From assembly GCF_014385005.1 (NCBI RefSeq), contig NZ_JACRSZ010000007.1, positions 1-64,000 on the forward strand: a stretch of DNA of 64,000 nt. The letters are read 5' to 3'. A program made the position numbers and the translations under genes. This document shows, in pieces, positions 1 to 7,453 of this stretch; position 1 is the stretch's first letter, and every line of letters starts with the position of its first letter. The notes beneath the pieces were generated by a model that was not told the DNA's origin, made no database searches, and saw nothing but the letters and a program-made list of their open reading frames with translations. The stretch comes from Jingyaoa shaoxingensis. Lineage in GTDB: Bacteria; Bacillota; Clostridia; Lachnospirales; Lachnospiraceae.

Positions 1-155
1 GCCCTCTTTCCACAGAACAGGAATAAGGAATTGCTGTAAGGATCCAGTTTGAAGTTGTACTGGATGATATCCAGCAAGCCATTGAGCTGCTTCCTCATAT
101 CGGTGTAGCCGCATCGGATATAGATTTTCTCCACATGGGAAAGATCTCCTAACAT
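1..155 (-). CDS. tnpB: IS66 accessory protein TnpB, 5' part only
   Basis: The first 51 residues of an IS66 TnpB (IS66 Orf2) are visible before the window edge. The N-terminus MLGDLSHVEKIYIRCGYTDM is the typical family start, and the segment continues with the usual GLLDIIQ and the FLFCGKR end motif. The ATG at 155-153 overlaps the tnpA stop codon (151-149) by a few bases, an arrangement known for IS66 and suggestive of translational coupling. TnpB is needed for transposition of IS66 elements but its biochemical role is poorly defined. Confidence 0.9.
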   Translation of the reverse strand, partial: MLGDLSHVEKIYIRCGYTDMRKQLNGLLDIIQYNFKLDPYSNSLFLFCGKR

Positions 156-547
156 GACTGCACGGCTTTCAGAATGTTTTCCAGCATCTGGGCAGATGTG
201 CCTTCATAAAGTTCCACTGTTATGGATCCGATATGAAGTATGGCTGCAGGAGTGGAACGGGAAATGTTTCTGTCCGGAAGTGAAAGCTCCGCAAACTCAG
301 CCGGGGATTCCGTTAAAGCAGTTGACTGTTGGTCTGTACACATGTGGATGCCGTTTTTCTTGCGGGGCAGTTCTTCCAGGGCAAGCTTTCGAATTTTGGA
401 AAGCCAGTAATAATAACTTTTCAAAGAGATATCGTGTTGTTCACACCAGATCTGATTTGTCAGTCCGGAGGCCCTGCATTGCTGTATTACATCCAGCCAG
501 TATTGAAGTTTCACCTGTTTGTCTGGAGTCAAAGAAGAAAGATCCAT
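149..547 (-). CDS. tnpA: IS66 accessory protein TnpA
   Basis: This 132-aa protein is the small first ORF of IS66 elements. It starts MDLSSLTPDK, followed by a segment with YWLDVIQQCRASGLTNQIWC and SYYYWLSKIR, the helix-turn-helix-like region of IS66 Orf1 proteins. An upstream ATG at 607 would add 20 residues, but the ATG at 547 has AAGGAG eight bases ahead and matches the usual family start, so it is preferred. The C-terminal half is typical (ILHIGSITVELYEG). It is intact and followed immediately by tnpB. Confidence 0.88.
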   Translation of the reverse strand: MDLSSLTPDKQVKLQYWLDVIQQCRASGLTNQIWCEQHDISLKSYYYWLSKIRKLALEELPRKKNGIHMCTDQQSTALTESPAEFAELSLPDRNISRSTPAAILHIGSITVELYEGTSAQMLENILKAVQSC

Positions 548-639
548 AAGCCTGCTCCTTAGATTAGATTTAGAGTTTTTAGAGTCAACTCCCAAAACTC
601 TAATCAATAGTTTACATGCAACAGCCAGAAATTTCGATA

Positions 640-661
640 CACCCTCTTATTGGACGCTTAC
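640..661. repeat. IS66 terminal inverted repeat with candidate target duplication
   Basis: Read on the minus strand the element ends with GTAAGCGTCCAATAAGAG, matching the GTAA-starting ends of the IS66 family. The eight bases just outside (662-669, GATATTCG) would be one copy of the 8-bp target duplication. This cannot be confirmed without the other flank. Confidence 0.65.
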
Positions 662-705
662 GATATTCGAAAGATAATAGTAAAGTTGAAATGAGAAAAT
701 CTTGA

Positions 706-734
706 TTGAGAAACGGGCGTAAACTGGTTATAAT
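706..734 (+). promoter_or_regulatory. Promoter for the MNT/HEPN pair
   Basis: TTGAGA (706-711) and TATAAT (729-734) are separated by 17 bp, a near-consensus sigma-A promoter 138 bp upstream of the MNT gene. It lies only 45 bp from the IS66 end, so the insertion left it intact. Confidence 0.65.
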
Positions 735-871
735 AAAATAAAGAAGTAAGTAGATTACAGTACAATCAGCATAAAATGAGGTGGAGTATTCAATAAACCC
801 CAAGATATTGGGAGAAAGGAGAATAATCCATTACCCTCAAAAAAGGATAATTGGATTATACGTGATGATAT

Positions 872-1213
872 ATGTCAAAGATGATGCAGGATTTAATCGA
901 ACAGTATGTAGAAGCTGTTAAAAAAATCTATGGTTCCCATGTACGACAGATAATTCTTTATGGTTCATATGCAAGAGGTGACTTCCGTTCAGATTCAGAT
1001 GTAGATATTATGATTCTGGTGGATATATCCGATTTAGATTTGAAGGCATATGCACAACAGCTCTCTTATATGACTTATGATTTTAATATGGATCATGACA
1101 CGGATATTAAGCCTATTGCAAAGAGCGAGGCACATTTTAAAAAGTGGATTGTGAACTATCCATTTTATTCCAATATTCATAAAGAAGGGGTAGTTTTATA
1201 TGGAGCAGCTTAA
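872..1213 (+). CDS. MNT-domain nucleotidyltransferase (MntA-type antitoxin)
   Basis: This 113-aa protein is a minimal nucleotidyltransferase. It has the G-S motif at residues 31-32 (ILYGSYARGD) and the catalytic acid pair SDSDVDI with Asp43 and Asp45. Small MNT proteins next to HEPN proteins are antitoxins; characterised MntA enzymes neutralise the HEPN toxin by AMPylating it. The next gene starts before this one stops (overlap 1200-1213), as usual for these pairs. No strong Shine-Dalgarno precedes 872, so the start could be the nearby in-frame ATGs at 881 or 884. The active-site residues look intact, so the enzyme could be functional although its partner is interrupted. Confidence 0.82.
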   Translation: MSKMMQDLIEQYVEAVKKIYGSHVRQIILYGSYARGDFRSDSDVDIMILVDISDLDLKAYAQQLSYMTYDFNMDHDTDIKPIAKSEAHFKKWIVNYPFYSNIHKEGVVLYGAA

Positions 1214-1631
1214 TCAGGAAATTGGTACCAGACGAGATTTGGTGTTATATCGTCTGGAAACGGCTAGAAATGATTTGAAATCGGCAAGAGCATTATTTTC
1301 TATTGAAGATTATAAAGGGGCCAATAACAGAGCATACTATTCCATTTTTCATGCAATTAATGCAGTGCATGCAGTCAGCGGTAAAGCATATAAAAGACAT
1401 AAGGATGCAGTAGCAAACTTCAATAAGGATTATGTGAAGACATCTGTATTTCCAAGAGAAATCGGAAGGAAAATCGGATAGGCAGAAGAGATTCGCCATG
1501 CTAGTGATTATGATGATTTTTATATTGCAAGTAAAGAAGAATCAGAACGGCAGATTTCAGTTGCGGATGAATTTATAATTTTGGCAGAAAAATACTGTTT
1601 AGAACAGCTTGAAAAGCAAAAGGAACATTGA
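1200..1631 (+). pseudogene. HEPN-domain toxin interrupted by an in-frame amber codon
   Basis: The reading frame from 1200 encodes a HEPN protein (PF05168-like). It carries the RNase-type motif Arg44-x6-His51 within NRAYYSIFHAIN. A TAG at 1479-1481 stops it after 93 residues. The same frame then continues without break for 49 more codons to TGA at 1629-1631, giving AEEIRHASDYDDFYIASKEE and a helical tail ending EKQKEH, exactly the expected HEPN C-terminus. The full protein would be about 143 aa. This is a single nonsense change rather than a frameshift. The truncated form keeps the R-x6-H motif but loses the last helices, so it is probably inactive. Read-through or a sequencing error are the alternatives. 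Confidence 0.82.
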
Positions 1632-1926
1632 AACGTGACCAGGTTGAACATATTGGAGTGTAAGGATATAGATAATACCGTAGAAAGTTATGAAACGTAC
1701 AGAAAAGTTAGAAAGTACAGACGGAAAGCACATGATCAAGAGTGCCAGTGTGGAGTTTATGAGTTTCATCGAAGAAGCGTATAAGTGCCTCCGGTGGTAG
1801 AAAAAATAATTGCGCTGTGCGGGGGTATCAACTTGTTATTTGGGCGGTTAGATGGTAAAATCAAAGGACACTGGGATTGAGTATCCTCATACTCAGTAGT
1901 ATAGCTTCGGAAAGGAGCGTGGAAGA
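1632..1926 (+). other. Intergenic stretch with a 36-codon ORF of unknown nature
   Basis: This stretch separates the HEPN pseudogene from the AAA-ATPase gene. A short open frame at 1690-1800 starts MKRTEKLEST and ends AYKCLRW. It has no good ribosome binding site and is not recognised, so it may be the tail of a decayed gene. A Shine-Dalgarno (AAAGGAG, 1911-1917) belongs to the next gene. Nothing else stands out. Confidence 0.3.
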
Positions 1927-3639
1927 ATGGCAATAACGTTGAAACTTCCAGTTGGAATCGAAGATTTTAGAGAAATCCGCCGAAAGGGTTTTTACTACAT
2001 TGATAAGACAAGACTAATCGAACAGCTTCTTGACAGCTGGGGAAAGGTCAATCTTTTTACAAGGCCGCGTCGCTTTGGAAAGACCTTAAATATGAGCATG
2101 CTCCGTTACTTTTTTGAAATAGAAACGGATAAGACGCTATTTGATGGGCTTCACATCTCGCAAAGAAGTGACCTTTGTGATGAATATATGGGAAAGTTCC
2201 CGGTTGTATCTCTCACACTTAAAGGCGTATATGGAACCACGTTTGAGGAAGCTAAACTTAGCCTTGCAGAATTAATCGTGGCAGAAGCCAGACGGTTTAA
2301 ATTCCTGTTAGAAAGCGATAAACTGGATGCCGACGATAAAGAAATGTATCGTGAACTGATTTCTTTAAACAAGGAACAAAGTCCAGCGTCTTCGGTAAAA
2401 CTCAGATTCTCGCTTAAAAACCTATCTGAGTTGTTATATAAGCATTATGAGCAGAAGACTATCGTGTTGGTTGACGAATACGATGTGCCACTTGACAAGG
2501 CCTTTCAGGACGGATACTATAGAAAAATGGTATCGTTAATTCGCGGATTGTTGGGCGAGACTCTTAAGACGAACGATTTTTTGCAGTTCGCAGTTTTAAC
2601 AGGATGCTTACGAGTATCTAAAGAAAGCATTTTTACAGGTTTGAACAATTTTAAGATTTTTTCTATAACGGATGCTCGTTTTGATGAACAGTTCGGCTTT
2701 ACAGAAGACGAAGTCGAAAAGATGCTAAAAGATTACCAATTGGAAGATCATCTGGCAGAAATGAAGGAATGGTATGATGGATATCATTTCGGAGATGCCG
2801 ATATTTACTGCCCTTGGGATGTAATCAATCGGATAGATGATCTATGTAATAAACCAGAAGAAAAACCGAAATGTTATTGGATAAATAGCAGCGGAAATGC
2901 TTTAGTTAAACGATTTGTTTTTATAGCCAATAGAACAACACAGGACGAAATTGAACGTTTGATTGCAGGTGAACCAATTGAAAAGTCTGTTCGGCTTGAT
3001 TTGACACACGATGAGATTGATAAAAGTATAGATAACATTTGGAGCGTTCTGTTTACAACGGGATATTTGACACAGGTTGGTATGACAGAACAGGGAGCAT
3101 ATAAGTTGATCATTCCAAATAAAGAGGTTCGAGAGGTATACAAACTTCAGATACAGGACTGGTTTGATCAGAAAATAGCAGATAATGCGGAGCAGATGAC
3201 CTCTTTTTGGAAAGATATTGAAGAGGGAAACACAGAGGCAATAGAACAGTATTTAAACCGAACATTAAATAATACAATCAGTGTTTTTGATACGAAGGCA
3301 CCAGAAACAGAAAAGGAAAACTCCTATCATACTTTTCTTGCAGGGTTGTTGACGGGAAACACAGATTGGGTGGTTAAGTCAAATGTGGAAGCCGGAGAGG
3401 GATTTGCAGATATTATCATTAAACCGCAAAATCCGGACGATGGTATTATCTTTGAACTTAAGTATTCAAAGGAAGCATCAGGATTGGATAAAGCCTGTGA
3501 AAGAGCAATTAAACAAATCAGAGAGCGAAGGTATTCTGAGTACCTGAAAAACGATGGCCGCCACAATATGACTCTTTATGGCATTGCTTTTTACAAAAAG
3601 AGATGTAAAGTAGTGGTTGAGAAACTGAAGGAAGCATAA
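1927..3639 (+). CDS. AAA-ATPase-like / PD-(D/E)XK nuclease-superfamily protein
   Basis: A 570-aa cytosolic protein of the AAA-ATPase-like (PF09820) plus PD-(D/E)XK (PF08011) architecture. The N-terminus has the family signature GIEDFREIRRKGFYYIDKT followed by an unusual P-loop, FTRPRRFGKT. A Walker B-like segment reads IVLVDEYDVPL. Near the C-terminus GFADIIIKPQ then IIFELKYSK supplies the D...E-x-K nuclease core. A Shine-Dalgarno (GGAAAGGAG) precedes the ATG. These proteins are very abundant and often multicopy in gut anaerobes; their role is unproven, with mobile-element or defence links suspected. It sits alone between gene relics and ends at a terminator, consistent with accessory cargo. 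Confidence 0.82.
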   Translation: MAITLKLPVGIEDFREIRRKGFYYIDKTRLIEQLLDSWGKVNLFTRPRRFGKTLNMSMLRYFFEIETDKTLFDGLHISQRSDLCDEYMGKFPVVSLTLKGVYGTTFEEAKLSLAELIVAEARRFKFLLESDKLDADDKEMYRELISLNKEQSPASSVKLRFSLKNLSELLYKHYEQKTIVLVDEYDVPLDKAFQDGYYRKMVSLIRGLLGETLKTNDFLQFAVLTGCLRVSKESIFTGLNNFKIFSITDARFDEQFGFTEDEVEKMLKDYQLEDHLAEMKEWYDGYHFGDADIYCPWDVINRIDDLCNKPEEKPKCYWINSSGNALVKRFVFIANRTTQDEIERLIAGEPIEKSVRLDLTHDEIDKSIDNIWSVLFTTGYLTQVGMTEQGAYKLIIPNKEVREVYKLQIQDWFDQKIADNAEQMTSFWKDIEEGNTEAIEQYLNRTLNNTISVFDTKAPETEKENSYHTFLAGLLTGNTDWVVKSNVEAGEGFADIIIKPQNPDDGIIFELKYSKEASGLDKACERAIKQIRERRYSEYLKNDGRHNMTLYGIAFYKKRCKVVVEKLKEA

Positions 3640-3646
3640 TGCTGAC

Positions 3647-3702
3647 AAGCCCATTTACGCACTGTGTAAATTTTACATGGTTCGTAGGTGGGCTTCTTTT
3701 TT
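3647..3702 (+). terminator. Rho-independent terminator after the AAA-ATPase gene
   Basis: AAGCCCA (3647-3653) pairs with TGGGCTT (3689-3695), with further pairing inside (TTAC/GTAA), followed by CTTTTTT. Confidence 0.7.
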
Positions 3703-3955
3703 GGGGGCCATTTTTGCACGAGTTCCTACCTTATTATAGGTATACGGTAAATAGTTAGTACCGTGCTTTTTATTATAGTAAAGAAGGAAAATGGATGCGT
3801 ATGCCAATTAATCAGTTAAGTGATGGATATAAGAGTAACTTACGAGTTGCTAACTCACGAATATAATTGTTGGAGGTGAGCAAATGAGTAAATTCTATTG
3901 TCGTGAAGATGAACAAACGGTATAATAACTATTTTTGAGAGGAGACAATACGAGA
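3703..3955 (+). other. Non-coding stretch with gene relics
   Basis: A small dyad, ACGGTA...TACCGT followed by GCTTTTT (about 3746-3771), resembles a weak terminator. Two short frames follow: MRMPINQLSDGYKSNLRVAN... (from about 3798, 23 codons), and a 13-codon frame at 3884 beginning MSKFYCRED with an excellent Shine-Dalgarno (GGAGGTGAG). Both end early. They look like decayed starts of mobile-element genes, but no family can be assigned. Confidence 0.3.
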
Positions 3956-4600
3956 ATGAAAAACAGAAAGACAAGATTTACAGGAATTATAGCAATGGCA
4001 GTAATGGTAGCAGTAATGCTTATGCCAGTGGGGGTACAGGCAGCATCGCAGAAATCCATGGCGATTCAGGCGTATAAAAAAATTTTATCCAATGCGACGA
4101 TACCATGGGAGGATGACTGGAAGGTGAGAGCCTCCAGATGTTCGTTTGCACTTGCATATATTGATAACAACAATGTACCGGAACTGATTGTAAGTAATAG
4201 CTTAGATGTTTCACATGCAAGTGGTCATGGACGGATTTTTACTTATAAGAATGGAAAAGTACGGCGCATTGTGAATCTCTATATGGATAATTCAAAGTTT
4301 TCTTACTATAAGAAAAAAGGGGTTTATGCAGACTCATATGTACAGGGTGGTGTTACAAATACATATTATAAATTATCTGGCATTACAAAAATAAAAAAAT
4401 TATCGATCTTTAAAAATGTAGCAAGGATAGCATGGTTGCCAAAAGGAACTAGCTATTATGATATTTCCGGTGCGGCAAATGTAAAAATTTCCAAAAAGAC
4501 ATTTAATAAAAAATTGAAAAAAATGGTAGGAAGCAGAAAGATGACAAATGTGTCTTTAAAGAAAAATACATCTTCCAACCGTAAAAGATACCTGAAATAA
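3956..4600 (+). CDS. Secreted protein of unknown function
   Basis: A 214-aa protein with a signal peptide: a basic N-terminus (MKNRKTRF), a hydrophobic core (GIIAMAVMVAVMLMPVGV) and an Ala-x-Ala cleavage site before SQKS. The mature protein has a segment FALAYIDNNNVPELIVSN, a pattern common in clostridial secreted proteins of unknown function that carry Asp-rich acidic motifs, followed by a very basic C-terminus (KKTFNKKLKKM...). A TTG at 3935 is in frame, but the ATG at 3956 has GAGAGGAG upstream and begins a normal signal peptide, so it is chosen. No catalytic motif is recognised and neighbours give no clue. Confidence 0.7.
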   Translation: MKNRKTRFTGIIAMAVMVAVMLMPVGVQAASQKSMAIQAYKKILSNATIPWEDDWKVRASRCSFALAYIDNNNVPELIVSNSLDVSHASGHGRIFTYKNGKVRRIVNLYMDNSKFSYYKKKGVYADSYVQGGVTNTYYKLSGITKIKKLSIFKNVARIAWLPKGTSYYDISGAANVKISKKTFNKKLKKMVGSRKMTNVSLKKNTSSNRKRYLK

Positions 4601-4690
4601 GAAAAAATAAACATTTCAAAAAATTTATAAATAAAACTGAGAGAGGTATGTTTTTTAATCGACAAAACATTTGTTTCTGCACCTCTTGAC

Positions 4691-4729
4691 TCTTCTTTCT
4701 TTCTTGATTACAATGAGAAAGAAAGAAGA
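4691..4729. repeat. 14-bp perfect inverted repeat upstream of the AlbA_2 gene
   Basis: TCTTCTTTCTTTCT (4691-4704) is repeated as its reverse complement AGAAAGAAAGAAGA (4716-4729) around an 11-bp centre. It lies 28 bp before the AlbA_2 gene and has no T-run after it, so it is a candidate operator or leader hairpin rather than a terminator. Confidence 0.7.
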
Positions 4730-4756
4730 AAGAAATGAGAAAGGAAGGAGCAGAAG

Positions 4757-6079
4757 ATGTTAGCATTCGAAAACCAGAATATCGAATTTAAGCAAGAGTA
4801 TGTCCCTGACATCCGAAAAGAGGTGATGGGATTTGCAAATGCAGAGGGCGGCACAGTTTATGTCGGTGTACGAAAAGATGGAGCAGTTCTGGGTATTAGT
4901 GATCCGGATGGTGTGATGCTCCAAATCGTGAATTCTTTGAAGGATTCGCTGGCACCAGATATAATGCCATTTGTTAGAGTCAATACAGTTGAAATAGAAG
5001 AAAAGCAAGTCATCGAAATTGATGTAACAACAGGAACGAATCGGCCGTACTATCTCCGTGAAAAAGGTCTGAAGCCTGGTGGAGTGTATGTAAGAAAAGG
5101 AAGTTCTACACAGCCAATGACTGAAGAGGGAATCCGGGAGATGATTCTTCAAAACAGTGGTAGATCTTTTGAACTGTGCAGAAGTATGAATCAGGAATTG
5201 ACGTTCCATACTCTCCAAACAGAGATGCAGAGAAGGTCTATCGAAATCGGACCATCGCAAATGCGGACCCTCAAGCTGATTGGTGAAGATGGCTTATATA
5301 CAAATCTTGCATTGCTGCTATCAGACCAGTGTGAAACAACAACGAAGGTTGCTCTTTTTCAAGGAACAGATAAGGAATTATTCCGAGACAGAAAGGAATT
5401 TAAGGGCTCCATTTTAAAGCAGCTTGAAGATGTCTACCAGTTTATTGATTTAGTCAATAAAACGAAAGCAACATTTTCAGGGCTGGACAGAACTGATAGA
5501 AGAGATTACCCAGAAGAAGCAGTAAGAGAGGCTTTACTGAACAGCATCGTTCATCGTGATTACTCTTTTAGTGGAAGTAATCTGGTCAATATCTATGAGG
5601 ATAGAATCGAATTTGTTTCTCTTGGAGGTCTTGTATCAGGTTTGGAGTTGAAATCCATTTTTCTTGGTGTTTCACAATCGAGGAATCCGAACCTTGCGGC
5701 TGTTTTCTACCGCATGAGATTGATTGAGAGTTATGGTACAGGAATTGGAAAAATTGAGCGTGCGTATAAAGTGTGTCCATTCCAGCCAGAGTTTGAAACA
5801 GCAAAGGGCGTTTTTCGGGTGACACTTCCGAACCGAAATGAAGAGCAAGAAACTGAGATGCAGGAAATAGAGAATACGAACAACGATATTTCACTGGATG
5901 AGCAAAAGAATCTAATAGTTCAGTATGCGCGGGAGAATGGCAGTATAACAAGAAAAGAAGTCGAAGATTTGATTGGCGCAGGAACAACAAAGGCATTCCG
6001 ATTGCTTAAAGAACTTTGCAAGGTTAATAAACTTGAGCAAAAGGGAAGTGGAAAGTTGAGTACCTACGTTATCAAATAA
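4757..6079 (+). CDS. AlbA_2 (Schlafen-type) ATP-binding regulator
   Basis: A 440-aa protein with an N-terminal AlbA_2 domain (PF04326; NIEFKQEYVPDIRKEVMGFA, then AEGGTVYVGVRKDG), a GHKL-type ATPase segment (EAVREALLNSIVHRDYS and the glycine loop SYGTGIGKIE) and a C-terminal winged helix (ITRKEVEDLIGAGTTKAF). This order is typical of proteins often mis-annotated as RecG-like helicases, which are thought to be DNA- or RNA-binding regulators. The ATG follows AAGGAAGGAG. The strong inverted repeat just upstream suggests self-regulation. It stands as a single gene among unrelated accessory genes. Confidence 0.82.
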   Translation: MLAFENQNIEFKQEYVPDIRKEVMGFANAEGGTVYVGVRKDGAVLGISDPDGVMLQIVNSLKDSLAPDIMPFVRVNTVEIEEKQVIEIDVTTGTNRPYYLREKGLKPGGVYVRKGSSTQPMTEEGIREMILQNSGRSFELCRSMNQELTFHTLQTEMQRRSIEIGPSQMRTLKLIGEDGLYTNLALLLSDQCETTTKVALFQGTDKELFRDRKEFKGSILKQLEDVYQFIDLVNKTKATFSGLDRTDRRDYPEEAVREALLNSIVHRDYSFSGSNLVNIYEDRIEFVSLGGLVSGLELKSIFLGVSQSRNPNLAAVFYRMRLIESYGTGIGKIERAYKVCPFQPEFETAKGVFRVTLPNRNEEQETEMQEIENTNNDISLDEQKNLIVQYARENGSITRKEVEDLIGAGTTKAFRLLKELCKVNKLEQKGSGKLSTYVIK

Positions 6080-6237
6080 ATATCAATGCATGAAGAAGCA
6101 TCTTGGCGATGGTTAGGGTGCTTTTTGGTACCATATAAGTGTAAGAGATAAAGCGTTCAGAGAAATACCGAAACAGAATGAGGCATGCAGCGGCTATACA
6201 GGTGATAAAAGCGAATCGAAAAGGAGACAGGGGTGAA

Positions 6238-7410
6238 ATGCAGGTAAAAGATGACAGAAGCAAATGCAAAGCACAGGTTCTGAAACTTCATCTGGAACTG
6301 GATCTGAAATGTATAAGTGAAGAGGAAGTTCAGATTCTGAAAAAATATGGTTCCATGAAAAAGTCGATATCAAGAGATATACTTGTTCCGGCAGATATTA
6401 CGCTGCATGCATTAAATTATGCAATCCTTCGAATGTTTGGCTGGCAGAACGGACATTTGCACAACTATAGTTTGCCGGAAAAGGTCTTTAAAGAACTAAC
6501 TGAAAACAGTTTTCAGACATGGGCGGGGATGGCCGGTGTGTACTTCAGATTCCCGACAGAAAATTATGAGGATATCTATTGGGACGATGATTATCGGGAA
6601 GGACAAAGTATCAGATCATGGATGAAGAAAAAATATACAGGTCCATATAGATATAAGGGATATGGAGAACATTATCTGATGAATCAGATGGAAGTACAGG
6701 ATATGTTTGCAGGATGGCAGGAGATTACAGTACGGGAGTTTGCATTTGGAGCCAAGAAACAGCCAGAGCCATATCAGGTGAGATTAAGTGATGCGACAAT
6801 TGATCAGGTAACAGATGCATTTGCAGACATTTTCTGTGAAGAATTAATAGAGAGACTCCCGTTGGCAGAGATTCTTCTGCCAAAGAAAAAAGAAGTGGAT
6901 TATGCACAGGTAAGAGATAATGTGAGTAACCAATTATCCAAAACAGATATAGAAAGTGCGATCTCGGAATATATGCATACACGATTCAAAAGTGAGAAAC
7001 AGAAAAAAGAATTTTTGATGAAGTACGACATTCCGGTCTCACCGATAACAGAGCAATTGATCTATAGTTATGATTTCGGAGATGGTTGGAAAGTTTTCAT
7101 AAATTGTGAAAATGTATATACACGGAACGGAGACAGTGACTGGAAAGACAGTAAAGGAGAAAATGTAGATGTTTTAGAAGGGGATCTGGAAAAAGTAATT
7201 GCTAAATATTCGCCAGTCTGTATTGAAAAAGACGGGATAGAACTCGTGGATGACGTGGGAGGTATCTATGGTTTTTGCAGAATGCTGCAGACAATCTATG
7301 AGACAGATACAGGTATAGAGGAAGATCGGGAAGAAAGAGAAAGCATGCTGGGATGGGCAGATATGATGGGATGGACCGGAAGAAAAATCGGTTTAAAGCA
7401 GACGCTGTGA
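6238..7410 (+). CDS. pRiA4b ORF-3 / IS1096 TnpR-like family protein
   Basis: A 390-aa protein with the hallmark of PF07929 (plasmid pRiA4b ORF-3-like): an N-terminal region with ITLHALNYAILRMFGWQNGH and the signature YSYDFGDGWKVFINCE near residue 275, followed by an acidic conserved tail (LVDDVGGIYGFCRML). An ATG at 6178 is in frame, but 6238 has AAAGGAG about 12 bases upstream and begins at the conserved region, so it is preferred. Members are named after a passenger gene of IS1096 but no enzymatic role is established. The next gene starts 43 bp later and is probably co-transcribed. Confidence 0.75.
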   Translation: MQVKDDRSKCKAQVLKLHLELDLKCISEEEVQILKKYGSMKKSISRDILVPADITLHALNYAILRMFGWQNGHLHNYSLPEKVFKELTENSFQTWAGMAGVYFRFPTENYEDIYWDDDYREGQSIRSWMKKKYTGPYRYKGYGEHYLMNQMEVQDMFAGWQEITVREFAFGAKKQPEPYQVRLSDATIDQVTDAFADIFCEELIERLPLAEILLPKKKEVDYAQVRDNVSNQLSKTDIESAISEYMHTRFKSEKQKKEFLMKYDIPVSPITEQLIYSYDFGDGWKVFINCENVYTRNGDSDWKDSKGENVDVLEGDLEKVIAKYSPVCIEKDGIELVDDVGGIYGFCRMLQTIYETDTGIEEDREERESMLGWADMMGWTGRKIGLKQTL

Positions 7411-7453
7411 GAAAGATATTCTAAACTGTTGCTTAAACTACGGGAGATTTTTT

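Larger units (their letters stand above)
1..661 (-). mobile_element. IS66-family insertion sequence, tnpA-proximal end
   Basis: The window opens inside an IS66-type element transcribed toward the left edge. It holds the accessory genes tnpA and the start of tnpB in the usual IS66 overlap; the DDE transposase tnpC would lie beyond the left edge. The terminus is placed at 661, where the outward-facing strand begins GTAAGCGTCC, which fits the GTAA ends of IS66 elements. The other terminus is not in the window, so completeness and activity cannot be judged. Confidence 0.85.

Noticed and set aside
154..549. Plus-strand open frames opposite tnpA
   Set aside because: They are antisense shadows of a clear IS66 tnpA on the minus strand and have no ribosome binding site or recognisable product.
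1479..1481. TAG as a pyrrolysine codon
   Set aside because: The HEPN family has no known Pyl residue and no other in-frame amber was seen in genes here; a nonsense change is simpler.
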